A stretch of 64,000 nucleotides of DNA from Micromonospora coxensis. GTDB taxonomy: Bacteria > Actinomycetota > Actinomycetes > Mycobacteriales > Micromonosporaceae. Under the pieces are notes generated by a model that was not told the DNA's origin, did not search any database, and saw only the letters and a program-made list of their open reading frames with translations. Position 1 is the stretch's first letter. Each line of letters starts with the position of its first letter. Both the position numbers and the translations under genes were made by a program. The stretch is from contig NZ_LT607753.1 in NCBI RefSeq assembly GCF_900090295.1, forward strand, positions 3,720,001-3,784,000, given 5' to 3'. Of this stretch, positions 1 through 9,658 are shown piece by piece.

Positions 1-930
1 GAGGAACTGCTGATCGCGTACGAGCGGCTGGAGGAGCTGATCGGCCGGTACCCGCTGCGCGGCATCAAGGGTCCGGTCGGTACCGCCGCCGACCAGCTCG
101 ACCTCTTCGACGGTGACGCCGACAAGGTGGCCGAGCTGGAGCGCCGGGTGGCCGAACACCTCGGGTTCAGCCGGGTGTTGGACAGTGTCGGCCAGGTCTA
201 CCCGCGCTCGATCGACTTCGACGTGCTCTCCGCGCTGGCCCAGGTGGCCGCCGCGCCGTCGTCGCTGGCCACCACGATCCGGCTGATGGTCGGGCAGGAG
301 TTGGCCACCGAGGGCTTCAAGCCCGGCCAGGTCGGCTCCAGCGCGATGCCGCACAAGATGAACACCCGCTCGTCGGAGCGGGTGAACGGCTTCGCGGTGA
401 TCATCCGGGGTTACCTGTCGATGGTCGGCGAGCTGGCCGGCGACCAGTGGAACGAGGGGGACGTCTCCTGCTCGGTGGTCCGCCGGGTGGCCCTGCCGGA
501 CGCGTTCTTCGCCGCCGACGGGCTGTTCCAGACCTTCCTCACCGTGCTCGACGAGTTCGGGGCGTACCCGGCGGTGATCGGCCGGGAGCTGGAGCGCTTC
601 CTGCCGTTCCTGGCGACCACCAAGATCCTGGTCGCGGCGGTGCGCCGGGGCGTGGGGCGTGAGGTCGCGCACGAGGTGATCAAGGAGCACGCGGTGGCCG
701 TGGCGTTGGCCATGCGGGAGAAGGGTGCCGCCGAGAACGACCTCTTCGACCGCCTCGCCGCCGACACCCGCCTGGGCCTGTCCCGGGCCGAGATCGACAC
801 CTTGGTCGCCGACCCCACCACGTTCACCGGCGCCGCGCGCTCCCAGGTCGACGCGGTCACCCGACGCATCAGCGCCGTGGTGAAGGCCCACCCCCACGCC
901 GCCACCTACACCCCACCCCCCATCCTCTGA
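1..930 (+). CDS. purB: Adenylosuccinate lyase, 5'-truncated
   Basis: C-terminal 309 codons of adenylosuccinate lyase; the start lies before the window. The enzyme cleaves SAICAR to AICAR and adenylosuccinate to AMP in cytosolic purine synthesis. The fumarase/aspartase-superfamily signature GSSAMPHKMN is encoded at about 331-363; its mobile loop carries the catalytic serine. The frame is open from base 1 to a TGA at 928-930. It heads a run of purine genes (purS, purQ, purL, purF, purM) downstream, but is separated from them by two minus-strand genes. Identification is secure; the start cannot be seen. Confidence 0.96.
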   Translation, partial: EELLIAYERLEELIGRYPLRGIKGPVGTAADQLDLFDGDADKVAELERRVAEHLGFSRVLDSVGQVYPRSIDFDVLSALAQVAAAPSSLATTIRLMVGQELATEGFKPGQVGSSAMPHKMNTRSSERVNGFAVIIRGYLSMVGELAGDQWNEGDVSCSVVRRVALPDAFFAADGLFQTFLTVLDEFGAYPAVIGRELERFLPFLATTKILVAAVRRGVGREVAHEVIKEHAVAVALAMREKGAAENDLFDRLAADTRLGLSRAEIDTLVADPTTFTGAARSQVDAVTRRISAVVKAHPHAATYTPPPIL

Positions 931-971
931 CCGCCCGCCCGCCCGGGGTCGATCCCGGCCACACCGCCGTC

Positions 972-1026
972 GATCATGAAGTTGTTGCCACGACACGCCG
1001 AGGCGTGACGCAACAACTTCATGATC
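972..1026. repeat. Long intergenic palindrome between convergent genes
   Basis: Arms 972-987 and 1011-1026 are a perfect 16-bp inverted repeat beginning GATCATGAAGTTGTTG. A second 6-bp inverted repeat (CACGCC/GGCGTG, 994-999 and 1002-1007) sits in the loop. It lies between purB (+) and the YbjQ gene (-), so it could act as a bidirectional terminator. Its moderate GC and nested form resemble a dispersed palindromic repeat more than a GC-rich terminator. Confidence 0.7.
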
Positions 1027-1056
1027 AACGCGGGCGGGGGTGCGGGTGGGTGGGGG

Positions 1057-1515
1057 TCAGGGGCCGGTGGGGGTTTCGGCGGCGGAGGAGAGGTTGGGGG
1101 CGCTCGCCGGTTCGGCGATGCCGCCGGGGGCCTCGGTGATCGCCGGGTCGTGGGCGGTCTCGGCGGCGATCAGGGGCTGGTCGGGCGGCATGACGTCGGG
1201 GGTCTTGGGGGCCACGATCACCGCCGTGCCGTACGCGCAGATCTCCATCCACATCTCGCCGCAGTCCCGGCTGTCGAAGCGCATGCCCACCACGGCGTTC
1301 GCGCCGAGCCGGCGGGCCTCCTCGCCGAGCCGGGCCACCGAGTCGGTACGCCAGCGGGTGAGGTTGTCCGGCGCCATCGGGTCGTACGCGCCGCCGCGCA
1401 GGTTCTTCACCCCCTCGCGGTAGGGGTTACGGGTCCTGGCCATCGAGGACACCACTTCGCCGAGGATCTGGCGGATCTCGTAGCCGGGCAGTTGATCCGT
1501 CGTCACGACCAGCAC
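1057..1515 (-). CDS. YbjQ/UPF0145-family protein with C-terminal tail
   Basis: About 152 aa from a GTG start at 1515. The family motif runs through residues 1-110: MLVVTTDQLPGYEI at the start, then EEARRLGANAVVG, then a final AYGTAVIV strand. Known YbjQ proteins are about 105 aa and form pentamers; the heavy-metal-binding label is structural and the function is unproven. The last 40 residues (Pro/Ala/Glu-rich) are an extension beyond the fold. The open frame continues upstream to 1620, but homology starts only at the chosen GTG. Single gene, convergent with purB. Confidence 0.85.
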   Translation of the reverse strand: MLVVTTDQLPGYEIRQILGEVVSSMARTRNPYREGVKNLRGGAYDPMAPDNLTRWRTDSVARLGEEARRLGANAVVGMRFDSRDCGEMWMEICAYGTAVIVAPKTPDVMPPDQPLIAAETAHDPAITEAPGGIAEPASAPNLSSAAETPTGP

Positions 1516-1643
1516 GGTTCCGATGCTGTCAGGCGCGGGCCGGCCGATTCGTGAGCCGTGTTCACCTGATCGGATGCTGCAAAACGAGGCGGCGCGGACG
1601 TCCGGCGCCAGGCCGGCCATCCGCGCCGCCAGGGCGCTAACCG

Positions 1644-2327
1644 TCAGACACCGGCCACCGAGGTGATCCAGGCCCGGTTGTACGCGACACTGCCGTAGTT
1701 CTGGATGCTCACGCCGTCGGCGGTGGAGGCGACGCCGACCTGCCGGCCGTTGTAGAACTGCGGGCCGCCGGAGTCACCGCGCCACGCGTTGCCGCTGATC
1801 TCGGTGCTCCGGATCGCCTGGCCGCCGTACGCGTCGGTGACGCTGGTGCTGGTCACCCGGACCGAGGCGGTCTTGAGCTGGCTGGAGGCCGAGCAGCCGC
1901 TGTAGCAGGTCTGGCCCCAGCCGTAGATCGTGTTGGTGGAGTTGATCGGCGGGTTGGCGGTGGCCAGGGTCACGTACGAGGTGCTCACCGGGCTGGACAG
2001 GCGCATCAGGGCCAGGTCGTAGCGGCTGTAGGTGGCGCTGACGGTGCGGGTCACCCCGCCCGACGAGCGGTAGACGCTGCCGATCCGGACGGACATCGAG
2101 CCGTTGATGCAGTGCCGGGCGGTGAGCACCCACTGCGACGAGATGACGCTGCCGGAGCAGGTGAACGAGCCGTTGCTGAACACCGCCGCGGCCCACGGGG
2201 CGGAGGAGACGGTGCTGCCGCCGATGATCGGCTGGGGGCCGGCCGGGGCGGCGGTGGCGCCGGAGGCGGTGGCGAGGACGCCGGCGAGGGCGGTGGTCAG
2301 CACCGCGAGCAGGGGGCGGAGACGCAT
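1644..2327 (-). CDS. Secreted trypsin-like serine protease (S1 family)
   Basis: 227 aa from ATG at 2327, preceded by AGGAG at 2336-2340. A longer in-frame start exists upstream but lacks a ribosome site and would bury the signal peptide. Residues 1-27 are a signal peptide ending near ATAA. The mature enzyme probably begins at IIGG (34-37) after propeptide removal. The catalytic triad is visible: His72 in TARHC, Asp104 in YDLAL and Ser186 in GDSGGP. Cys pairs 57/73 and 141/145 fit disulfides. It should be an extracellular endopeptidase; substrate unknown. The short length is typical of streptogrisin/trypsin-like actinomycete proteases. Confidence 0.93.
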   Translation of the reverse strand: MRLRPLLAVLTTALAGVLATASGATAAPAGPQPIIGGSTVSSAPWAAAVFSNGSFTCSGSVISSQWVLTARHCINGSMSVRIGSVYRSSGGVTRTVSATYSRYDLALMRLSSPVSTSYVTLATANPPINSTNTIYGWGQTCYSGCSASSQLKTASVRVTSTSVTDAYGGQAIRSTEISGNAWRGDSGGPQFYNGRQVGVASTADGVSIQNYGSVAYNRAWITSVAGV

Positions 2328-2791
2328 GTCGGGGACTCCTTGTCGGGGTGGCCCGGGGTCACCGGGCGAGAGCCGGAGCGTCGGCGGGCGAGGGGTGGTC
2401 CGCCGAGGACGCCTCACATGGACGTCTGTCGATGTACGCTAGGGCCCGCGAGTCCCGTTCACAAGAGTGCGATCGAGATTAACCGATGTGACACAGTTGG
2501 TCGACGACATGCTCGTCCCTGTTTGTCGGGAACTGGTCAGCCGGGTGTGACGGAACGGCGACTTCCCTGGTCAGGGCGGTGCGGTGAGCGTGCCGCCGCA
2601 GTGACAGGCAACGAATCGGCATCAGCGGCGCAACGAACGCGCATCAGCCGGCCGCTCGGACGTCCGGTTATGTCGATCACTGCCTGAACTGCCCCCGGCC
2701 GGTGCGTCCGGAGCGGAATCTGCCAGGTACGCTGGCTGCGCTCGCCCGTAGTGGGCCGGCACCCAACTGCGTACACAGTCAGGAGTGCCCA
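2328..2791. other. Intergenic region between protease and purS
   Basis: 464 bases with no convincing gene. Divergent promoters for the protease (-) and purS (+) must lie here. A TACGCT at 2728-2733 is a possible -10 for purS, without a good -35. No riboswitch or purine-box sequence was recognised. Confidence 0.5.
2436..2464 (-). promoter_or_regulatory. Candidate promoter of the secreted protease
   Basis: Read on the minus strand, TTGTGA (2464-2459) and TAGCGT (2441-2436) are separated by 17 bp, a fair match to a vegetative actinomycete promoter. It would leave a leader of roughly 100 nt before the protease ATG at 2327. Pattern match by eye only. Confidence 0.35.
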
Positions 2792-3055
2792 GTGCCTCGC
2801 GTCGTCGTCGACGTCATGCTCAAGCCCGAGATCCTCGATCCTCAGGGCCAGGCCGTCGCAAACGCGCTGCCGCGGCTCGGCGTCAGTGACGTCGCCTCCG
2901 TCCGGATCGGCAGGCGGATCGAGATCGAGTTCACCGGTGAACCGGACCTGGACCGGGCCCGGGAGATCGCCGACAAGCTGCTCGCCAACCCCGTCATCGA
3001 GGACTTCACCGTCCGCGTGGTGGAGGCCGACGAGACCGTGGACGCGCACCCGTGA
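2792..3055 (+). CDS. purS: Phosphoribosylformylglycinamidine synthase subunit PurS
   Basis: 87 aa from a GTG at 2792, with AGGAG at 2781-2785. It matches the small PurS family (about 80-90 aa): [18 protein letters not shown] at the start, followed by [11 protein letters not shown]. PurS bridges PurQ and PurL in the multi-subunit FGAM synthase, helping channel ammonia. Its TGA overlaps the GTG of purQ, so the two are translationally coupled. An upstream in-frame ATG-like extension lacks family homology and was rejected. Confidence 0.95.
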   Translation: MPRVVVDVMLKPEILDPQGQAVANALPRLGVSDVASVRIGRRIEIEFTGEPDLDRAREIADKLLANPVIEDFTVRVVEADETVDAHP

Positions 3056-3735
3056 CCGCGCGCGTCGGTGTGGTGACCTTCCCCGGCTCGCTGGACGACG
3101 GGGACGCCGCCCGGGCCGTACGGATCGCCGGCGCGGAGCCGGTCCGGCTCTGGCACGGCGACGCGGAGCTGCACGGGGTGGACGCCGTCGTCCTGCCCGG
3201 TGGCTTCTCCTACGGCGACTACCTGCGCTGCGGCGCCATCGCCCGGTTCGCCCCGGTGATGGAGAAGATCGTGGACGCCTCCCGGGGCGGCCTGCCGGTG
3301 CTCGGCATCTGCAACGGCTTCCAGATCCTCTGCGAGGCCCACCTGCTCCCCGGCGCGCTCACCCGCAACCAGCACCTGCACTTCCGCAACCGGGACCAGG
3401 TCCTGCGGGTGGAGTCGGTCGGCACCGCCTGGACCAACGCGTTCCAGGAGGGCCAGGAGATCCTCATCCCGGTCAAGAACGGTGAGGGTTGCTACGTCGC
3501 CGACACCGCGACCCTGGACGAGCTGGAGGGCGAGGGGCGCGTCGTCGCCCGCTACGTCGGCGGCAACCCCAACGGATCGCAGCGCGACATCGCCGCGATC
3601 ACCAACCCCGCCGGCAACGTGGTCGGCATCATGCCCCACCCCGAGCACGCGGTGGAAGCACTCACCGGCCCCTCGCTGGACGGCCTCGGCTTCTTCACCT
3701 CGGTGCTCAAGCACCTGGTGGGGACGCCGGCGTGA
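3052..3735 (+). CDS. purQ: Phosphoribosylformylglycinamidine synthase subunit PurQ
   Basis: 227 aa glutaminase (class I amidotransferase) subunit. The nucleophile is Cys88 in GICNGFQ; the other triad residues are His196 and Glu198 in PHPEH. It releases ammonia from glutamine for PurL. The GTG at 3052 overlaps the purS stop by four bases. About 70 bases separate it from the purL ATG. Normal length and complete motifs. Confidence 0.97.
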   Translation: MTARVGVVTFPGSLDDGDAARAVRIAGAEPVRLWHGDAELHGVDAVVLPGGFSYGDYLRCGAIARFAPVMEKIVDASRGGLPVLGICNGFQILCEAHLLPGALTRNQHLHFRNRDQVLRVESVGTAWTNAFQEGQEILIPVKNGEGCYVADTATLDELEGEGRVVARYVGGNPNGSQRDIAAITNPAGNVVGIMPHPEHAVEALTGPSLDGLGFFTSVLKHLVGTPA

Positions 3736-3805
3736 CCGTGCGCGGCAGGATCATCGGTCGGCTCCACCGCCCGGCGGGCGGCCACGAGCGCAGCGAGGAG
3801 AGGTC

Positions 3806-6604
3806 ATGACCACCCATCCGGACCCGGCCGTGCGGGAGACCCCGGGTACCTTCCCGGCCGTCCCGACGGAGCCGCGTGCGGCCGCCGTGGCGCCGCAGGG
3901 CAGCCCGGTCGACGCGGGCCGTCCGGCCGCCCCGGCGCCCGCCGCCGAGTGGGTCGCCGGCGTGGACACCGTGCCGCGCGCCGCGGGCACCCCGGAGGAA
4001 CTTCAGCCGTACGCCGAGCTGGGCCTCCGTGACGACGAGTACGACCGGATCCGGCACATCCTCGGCCGGCGCCCGACCCAGGCCGAGCTGGCCATGTACT
4101 CGATCATGTGGAGCGAGCACTGCTCCTACAAGTCGAGCAAGGTGCACCTGCGCCAGTTCGGCGAGAAGGCCCCGCCGAGCGACCGGCTGCTGGCCGGCAT
4201 CGGCGAGAACGCCGGCGTGGTCCGGGTCTCCGACGAGCTGGCGGTGACCTTCAAGGTCGAGTCGCACAACCACCCGAGCTTCGTCGAGCCGTACCAGGGC
4301 GCGGCGACCGGCGTCGGCGGCATCGTCCGGGACATCCTCGCCATGGGCGCCCGCCCGGTCGCGGTGATGGACCCGCTGCGCTTCGGCGCGGCCGACCACC
4401 CGGACACCGCCCGGGTGCTGCCCGGCGTCGTCGCCGGCGTCGGCGGGTACGGCAACTGCCTGGGCCTGCCGAACATCGGCGGCGAGGTCGTCTTCGACCC
4501 CTGCTACCAGGGCAACCCGCTGGTCAACGCGCTCTGCCTCGGTGTGCTGCCGGTGGACCGGCTGCAGAAGAAGGACGCCACCGGCCCCGGCAACATCGTG
4601 GTGCTGATGGGTGCCCGGACCGGGCGGGACGGCATCGGCGGCGTGTCGGTGCTGGCCAGCGCCACCTTCGACGAGGGCAGCGAGCAGCGCCGCCCGTCGG
4701 TGCAGGTCGGCGACCCGTTCATGGAGAAGCTGCTGATCGAGGCCTGCCTGGAGCTGTACGACGCCGAGCTGGTCGTCGGCATCCAGGACCTCGGCGGCGC
4801 CGGCCTGACCTGCGCGCTCACCGAGACCGCCGCGTCGGCCGGCACCGGCATGCGGGTGTGGCTGGAGCGGGTGCCGCTGCGCGAGCCCTCGATGGAGCCG
4901 CACGAGATCCTGGCCAGCGAGTCCCAGGAGCGGATGCTGCTGGTCGTCTCGCCGGACAAGCTGGAGGCGGTGCTCAAGACCGCCGAGAAGTGGGGCGTCT
5001 GGGCCACCGCGATCGGTGAGGTCACCGCGCCCTCGCCGGACGGCCAGCCGGGCCGGCTGGTGGTCACCTGGCACGACCAGCTCGTGGTCGACGTCCCGCC
5101 GGGCTCGCTGGTGGACGACGGTCCGGTCTACGCCCGCCCGATGCGCGAGCCGGCCGACCTGATCCTGCTCCAGGCCGACCGGGCCGAGACGCTGCCCCGG
5201 CCGACCGACCCGGAGGCGCTGCGGGAGACCGTGCTCCGGATGATCGCGTCGCCGAACCTGGCCGACAAGACCTGGGTCACCGAGCAGTACGACCGGTACG
5301 TGCTGGGCAACACCGTGCTCGCCCAGCCGGAGGACTCCGGCGTGATCCGGATCGACGAGCGGACCGGCCTCGGGGTCGCCCTCTCCGTCGACGGCAACGG
5401 CCGGTACGCCCGCCTCGACCCGTACAACGGCACGAAGCTGGCGCTCGCCGAGGCGTACCGGAACGTGGCGGTGACCGGCGCGAAGCCGATCGCCGTGACG
5501 AACTGCCTCAACTTCGGCTCCCCCGAGGACCCGGGCGTGATGTGGCAGTTCGCCGAGGCCGTGCGCGGCCTGGCGGACGGCTGCCTGGAGCTGGGCATCC
5601 CGGTGACCGGCGGCAACGTCAGCTTCTACAACCAGACCGGTGCCGCCCCGATCCACCCGACCCCGGTGGTCGGCGTGCTGGGCGTGCTGGACGACGTGGC
5701 CGACCGGGTGCCGATGGGCTTCGTCCCGCGTGCCGGCGGCGACCACGACCAGCTCTTCCTGCTCGGCGACACGCACGTGGAGCTCTCCGGCTCGGAGTGG
5801 GCCTGGGTGACCCACGAGCACCTGGGCGGCATGCCGCCGCAGGTCGACCTGGGCCGCGAGCGGCAGCTCGCCGAGCTGATGGCGGAGGCGGCCCGGGTGG
5901 GTCACCTCAGCTCCGCGCACGACCTCTCCGACGGTGGTCTCGCCCAGAGCCTGGTCGAGTCCTGCCTGCGGCGCGGGGTCGGCGCCCGGATCGCGGTGCC
6001 CGAGCGGTTCGCCGACGGGTCCCTGCCGTTCGTCTTCCTGTTCAGCGAGTCCGCCGGCCGGGTGCTGGTCTCGGTGCCGCGTGGGCACGAGAAGGCGTTC
6101 ACCGCGCTCTGCGCCGAGCGGGGTGTGCCGTGGGAGCTGATCGGTGTCACCGATCCGGCCGGCGGCGCGCTGGAGGTGCACGGCCAGTTCCGGCTCGGCC
6201 TGGACGAGCTGCGCGAGGCGCACACCGCGACCCTGCCGAAGCTCTTCGGTGGCCCTGAGGCGGCGCAGGTCGAGGTCGAGGCGACCCGTACCGGCACCAC
6301 CACCGTGGCCCCGGCGACCGCCGCGCAGCCGGTGGACGTGCCGACCGACGGACCGGCCGAGGCCGCCGACGCTCCGGCGGCCGAGGAGGTCGCGGTGGTG
6401 CCGGCCGCCGAGGGCGTACCGGTGGTGGAGGCCGAGCCGGTGGCCGAGGCCGAGCCGGTGGCCGAGGCCGCCGACCCGGGTGAGCCGGCTGCCGGACCGG
6501 AGTCGACCACGGAGGCCAGCGCCGATGCCACGGCTCCCGACGCTCCGGCGGCGCAGACCGGCTCCGGTGACGACGAGCAGTCCGCCGCGCCCGATAAGCG
6601 CTGA
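3806..6604 (+). CDS. purL: Phosphoribosylformylglycinamidine synthase subunit PurL with N- and C-terminal extensions
   Basis: 932 aa from ATG 3806, preceded by GAGGAGAGG. Small-type PurL (FGAM synthase II) usually has about 740-770 aa. The ATP-dependent synthase core spans about residues 66-816 and includes EHCSYKSSK near 104 and the duplicated AIRS-like halves. Residues 1-60 are Pro/Ala-rich. Residues 817-932 form an acidic Ala/Pro/Glu/Val-rich tail containing repeated VAEAEP units, absent from ordinary PurL. The tail continues in normal high-GC coding style with no frameshift. It works with PurS and PurQ, which are encoded immediately upstream. The next gene probably starts inside its last codons. 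Confidence 0.95.
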   Translation: MTTHPDPAVRETPGTFPAVPTEPRAAAVAPQGSPVDAGRPAAPAPAAEWVAGVDTVPRAAGTPEELQPYAELGLRDDEYDRIRHILGRRPTQAELAMYSIMWSEHCSYKSSKVHLRQFGEKAPPSDRLLAGIGENAGVVRVSDELAVTFKVESHNHPSFVEPYQGAATGVGGIVRDILAMGARPVAVMDPLRFGAADHPDTARVLPGVVAGVGGYGNCLGLPNIGGEVVFDPCYQGNPLVNALCLGVLPVDRLQKKDATGPGNIVVLMGARTGRDGIGGVSVLASATFDEGSEQRRPSVQVGDPFMEKLLIEACLELYDAELVVGIQDLGGAGLTCALTETAASAGTGMRVWLERVPLREPSMEPHEILASESQERMLLVVSPDKLEAVLKTAEKWGVWATAIGEVTAPSPDGQPGRLVVTWHDQLVVDVPPGSLVDDGPVYARPMREPADLILLQADRAETLPRPTDPEALRETVLRMIASPNLADKTWVTEQYDRYVLGNTVLAQPEDSGVIRIDERTGLGVALSVDGNGRYARLDPYNGTKLALAEAYRNVAVTGAKPIAVTNCLNFGSPEDPGVMWQFAEAVRGLADGCLELGIPVTGGNVSFYNQTGAAPIHPTPVVGVLGVLDDVADRVPMGFVPRAGGDHDQLFLLGDTHVELSGSEWAWVTHEHLGGMPPQVDLGRERQLAELMAEAARVGHLSSAHDLSDGGLAQSLVESCLRRGVGARIAVPERFADGSLPFVFLFSESAGRVLVSVPRGHEKAFTALCAERGVPWELIGVTDPAGGALEVHGQFRLGLDELREAHTATLPKLFGGPEAAQVEVEATRTGTTTVAPATAAQPVDVPTDGPAEAADAPAAEEVAVVPAAEGVPVVEAEPVAEAEPVAEAADPGEPAAGPESTTEASADATAPDAPAAQTGSGDDEQSAAPDKR

Positions 6605-7364
6605 GGCGTTGGCCGCGGCCGTCTACGCCCAGCCCGGCTCGGGCGCCCGGTTCGACTGGGGCCTGAGCGGGGCGGCGGAGCTGGGCCGCGTCTGCGCGGC
6701 GCTGGTGGTGGTGGACGTGCTCTCGTTCACCACCGCCGTGGAGGTCGCGGTCGGTCGGGGCATGCGGGTGCACCCGTTCCCCTGGGGTGAGCAGGCCGCC
6801 GACTACGCCCGGCGGGTCGGCGCGGTCGCCGCGGTGGGCCGCCGGCAGATGACCCCGGAACACCCGTGGTCGCTCTCCCCGGCGGCGCTGGCCACCGCGC
6901 CGGTCGTCGCCGATCTGGTGCTGCCGTCCCCGAACGGGTCGGCCATCAGCGCCGCCGCGAGCGCCACCGGCCTGCCGGTGGTCGCCGCCTGCCTGCGCAA
7001 CGCCCGCGCCGTCGGGCGATGGCTGCGCCGCCACGGGTACGGCTCGAAGGACGCCCCGGTGGGGGTGGTCGCCTCCGGTGAACGGTGGCCCGACGGCACG
7101 CTCCGCCCCTCGGTGGAGGACCAGCTCGGCGCGGCCAGCGTGCTCGACGCCCTCTCCGGGGTGCCGGGCGGGCTCTCGGTGGAGGCGGCGATGGCGCTCG
7201 CCGCGCTGGCCAGCACCCCGGACGTCCCCGCAGCGGTCCGTGGCTGTGTCTCCGGCCGGGAGCTGATCGAGGGTGGCTTCGCCGCCGACGTGGAGGTTGC
7301 CGTGCAGGTGGACGCCTCCGAGGTGGTCCCGCTGCTGCGCCAGGGCGTCTTCTCCGCCGCCTGA
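6567..7364 (+). CDS. ComB-like 2-phosphosulfolactate phosphatase family protein
   Basis: About 265 aa. The fold is recognised from [20 protein letters not shown] near the N-terminus, [14 protein letters not shown] in the middle and [15 protein letters not shown] toward the C-terminus. ComB hydrolyses 2-phosphosulfolactate in archaeal coenzyme M synthesis. Actinomycetes lack that pathway, so the true substrate is unknown. Two starts are possible: GTG 6567, overlapping purL by 38 bases, and TTG 6609, five bases past the purL stop. The overlap suggests co-transcription with purL. Confidence 0.85.
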   Translation: MTTSSPPRPISAEALAAAVYAQPGSGARFDWGLSGAAELGRVCAALVVVDVLSFTTAVEVAVGRGMRVHPFPWGEQAADYARRVGAVAAVGRRQMTPEHPWSLSPAALATAPVVADLVLPSPNGSAISAAASATGLPVVAACLRNARAVGRWLRRHGYGSKDAPVGVVASGERWPDGTLRPSVEDQLGAASVLDALSGVPGGLSVEAAMALAALASTPDVPAAVRGCVSGRELIEGGFAADVEVAVQVDASEVVPLLRQGVFSAA

Positions 7365-7385
7365 CCCGCCGTACCCCGAGACGTA

Positions 7386-7418
7386 CGAAGGGCCGCCCGG
7401 ATCCCGGGCGGCCCTTCG
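7386..7418. terminator. Bidirectional hairpin terminator
   Basis: Perfect 15-bp stem (7386-7400 with 7404-7418) and a 3-base ATC loop, GC-rich. It sits in the gap between the convergent ComB-like gene (+) and the Gly/Tyr-rich membrane protein gene (-). Confidence 0.85.
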
Positions 7419-7434
7419 ACGGTGTGTCCTCGGG

Positions 7435-9504
7435 TCAGTCGTCCAGCCAGTCGAGGCGGCGACCGCCCCGGTCCTGCGCCGGGGGCACGTCCGGCCGGGC
7501 CCGGCCCGCGGGGGCCTGGTCGCCGTAGTAGCCGCCGCCCTGCTGCTGGTCGTACCCGGCCGCGTCGTACCCGCCGCCACGCTGCTGCGGGGGCTGCTGG
7601 TCGTACCCGGCCTGCTGCTGGTCGTACCCGCCCTGGTGGCCGGGGTAGCCGCCCTGCTGGTCGTACCCGGCCTGGCCGGGGTAGCCGCCCTGCTGGTCGT
7701 ACCCGCCGCGCTGGTCGTACCCGTTGTCGTAGCCCTGTTGCGGGCCGGCGTCGTAGCCGCCGCCCGGCGCGCCGTACCCGTTGCCGCCCCGGTAGCCGCC
7801 GGTCGGCTCCTGACCGTAGCCCGGCTCGGGCTGGGCGTAGCTCTGCTCCGGCTGGTAGGTGCTGGTCGGGTACGGGTCGGCCGGCGGGGTGTAGTTGCCG
7901 GTGGACTCGCCGGTGTAGCGGCCGGTCGGCTCGTCGTACCGCTCGCCGTAGCCGCCGCCCTGCTCCGGCCCGGCGTAGCCGGGACCGCCAGCCGGGGCGC
8001 CGTAGTCGTTGCCGTAGCCGCCAGCGGCCGGGGCGTTGCCGTAGCCGGCGCCGGAGGCGGGCGCGTTGCCGTAGCCGCCGGCAGCGGCGCCGGCGGCGCC
8101 GTAACCGGGCTCGGTGCCGTAACCGCCGCCCGAGGCGGGGGCGTTGCCGTAGCCGGCGCCGGCGCCGGCGCCGGCGCCGGAGGCGGGGGCGCTGCCGTAG
8201 CCGCCACCGGAGGACGGCGCGTTGCCGTAGCCGCCCGGCTGGCCGTACCCGCCCTGGGCGGGCTCGTCGCCGTAGCCGCTGCCGGCCCAGCCGCCCGCTG
8301 CGGCGCCCGCGCCGTACGGCTGCGGCGGAGCCCCGTACGGGTCCGGCGGGACGTCGTCGACGATCGGGCGGTGCATCATCGTCGGCGCGTCGCTCAGCGA
8401 GGTGCCGCCGACCATCGTCGGGTCCGGCCCGGCGCCGACCCGGTTGACCACGCGGGTCTGGTCGTCGGCCCCGCGCAGCCCGCCCCGGGCGCCCGCGGCC
8501 GCGCCCGCCGCCGCCCCGACCGGGGCGGCGCCGTCGCCGTCCTCGTCGTCGGCGTTCTTGCGACGCATCCAGAGCAGCACGATCGTGCCGACGCCGGCCG
8601 CCACGAGCAGGCCGCCGAGCAGAATGACCAGGAACGAGCCCATCCCGCCGCCGTCGTCGTTCGAGGCGGCCTGGGGCTGAGCCGGGGTGGCCTCGGCGCT
8701 GGTGTCGGTGGCGTCCTCGGTCACCTCCTCGGTCGGCACCGCCTCGACGGAGGTCGACGGGGTGGCGCTCGGGGAGACCTCGACCTTGATCGGCAGGGTG
8801 ATCCGCTGGCCGGTCAGGCTCTGCCCGGCGCTCGCGTTGATCACCTTGGTGTTGACCGCGTCGGTGCCCTTGCTGGCGCCCAGGTCGATCCGGCCGGGGG
8901 CGATGGGCTGCGAGGAGGAGCCGGTGAACCGCCAGTTGCCGCTGCCGTCGCTGGTGGTCTGGTACTGGTGACCCTGGGAGTCGCGCAGCATCACCACGGC
9001 GTTGGGGACGGCGTCGCCGTTGGCGGCCACGACGACCTTGCCGGAGATCGACTTGACGGTCTGGGTCTCCGGCGGCCTGGTGGTGGGGGCCGCCTTGGCC
9101 TTGACGGTCACGGAGAGTGGCGCGGTGGCCGGGTCCGACTGGTCGGGTTGGACCTGCACGGTGGCGGAGTTGTTGCCGTCCGGCGCATTGTCGTTCGCCC
9201 TGAGGGTCAGCAGGACCCGCTTCGGGGTGCCGGGCGGGCCGTTGAAGTTGACCGTCCCGCAGCCGTTGCAGCTCACCCCCGAGGGCAGCCCGGTGACGCC
9301 GACCTGTGCGCTCTTGTCCTCGATGCTGGGGGTGATCGTCACGCTGACGGTGGTGTCGCTACCGGCGTTGATCGTCACCGAGCTGGGCGAGACGTTGACG
9401 TTCGCGGCGAGGGCCGGTGTGGCGGGGACGGTGAGCAGGGCGCCGGTAACCAGCGCTACGACCACACCGGCCCGCTGGCTCCAGGCACGTCGGTGTGTTG
9501 ACAC
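7435..9504 (-). CDS. Membrane protein with extracellular Ig/CnaB-like region and low-complexity Gly/Tyr/Gln cytoplasmic tail
   Basis: About 689 aa. Signal peptide to about residue 35 (cleavage near PALA). Then a beta-rich region with CNGC, followed by a carboxypeptidase-regulatory-like (CnaB-type) segment around 150-240. An acidic Thr/Pro stalk leads to one transmembrane helix near 291-315 followed by MRRK. The remaining 370 residues are predicted cytoplasmic and disordered, with repeats such as GGYGNAPASG and YDQQGGYPG. Composition is prion-like (Gly, Tyr, Gln, Asn, Pro). GTG 9504 is chosen because GGAAGG lies 8 bases upstream; GTG 9510 is the alternative. Function unknown; a surface sensor or scaffold is an inference. 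Confidence 0.85.
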   Translation of the reverse strand: MSTHRRAWSQRAGVVVALVTGALLTVPATPALAANVNVSPSSVTINAGSDTTVSVTITPSIEDKSAQVGVTGLPSGVSCNGCGTVNFNGPPGTPKRVLLTLRANDNAPDGNNSATVQVQPDQSDPATAPLSVTVKAKAAPTTRPPETQTVKSISGKVVVAANGDAVPNAVVMLRDSQGHQYQTTSDGSGNWRFTGSSSQPIAPGRIDLGASKGTDAVNTKVINASAGQSLTGQRITLPIKVEVSPSATPSTSVEAVPTEEVTEDATDTSAEATPAQPQAASNDDGGGMGSFLVILLGGLLVAAGVGTIVLLWMRRKNADDEDGDGAAPVGAAAGAAAGARGGLRGADDQTRVVNRVGAGPDPTMVGGTSLSDAPTMMHRPIVDDVPPDPYGAPPQPYGAGAAAGGWAGSGYGDEPAQGGYGQPGGYGNAPSSGGGYGSAPASGAGAGAGAGYGNAPASGGGYGTEPGYGAAGAAAGGYGNAPASGAGYGNAPAAGGYGNDYGAPAGGPGYAGPEQGGGYGERYDEPTGRYTGESTGNYTPPADPYPTSTYQPEQSYAQPEPGYGQEPTGGYRGGNGYGAPGGGYDAGPQQGYDNGYDQRGGYDQQGGYPGQAGYDQQGGYPGHQGGYDQQQAGYDQQPPQQRGGGYDAAGYDQQQGGGYYGDQAPAGRARPDVPPAQDRGGRRLDWLDD

Positions 9505-9658
9505 GTCCACCGCCTTCCGGTCTGACTTCCCCGGCCGGGTTTGAACCAGGGATCATCACGGTACGAATACGCCGTCGGCAACTATGCCTTGTCTGACCGG
9601 ATCGGCGCGACCCAGGGCCAGCGTCGACGCCGGCGGCATCGAGTCGTATCGTCCCGTC

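Noticed and set aside
3707-6223. Very long open frame antisense to purL
   Set aside because: High-GC codon bias leaves open frames opposite real genes. Its protein is Arg/His/Gly-rich with no motif, while purL on the other strand is unmistakable.
7600-8300. Repeats resembling a CRISPR or tandem DNA array
   Set aside because: The repeats code for Gly/Tyr/Gln-rich amino-acid units, vary in length, and stay in one reading frame with no spacers.
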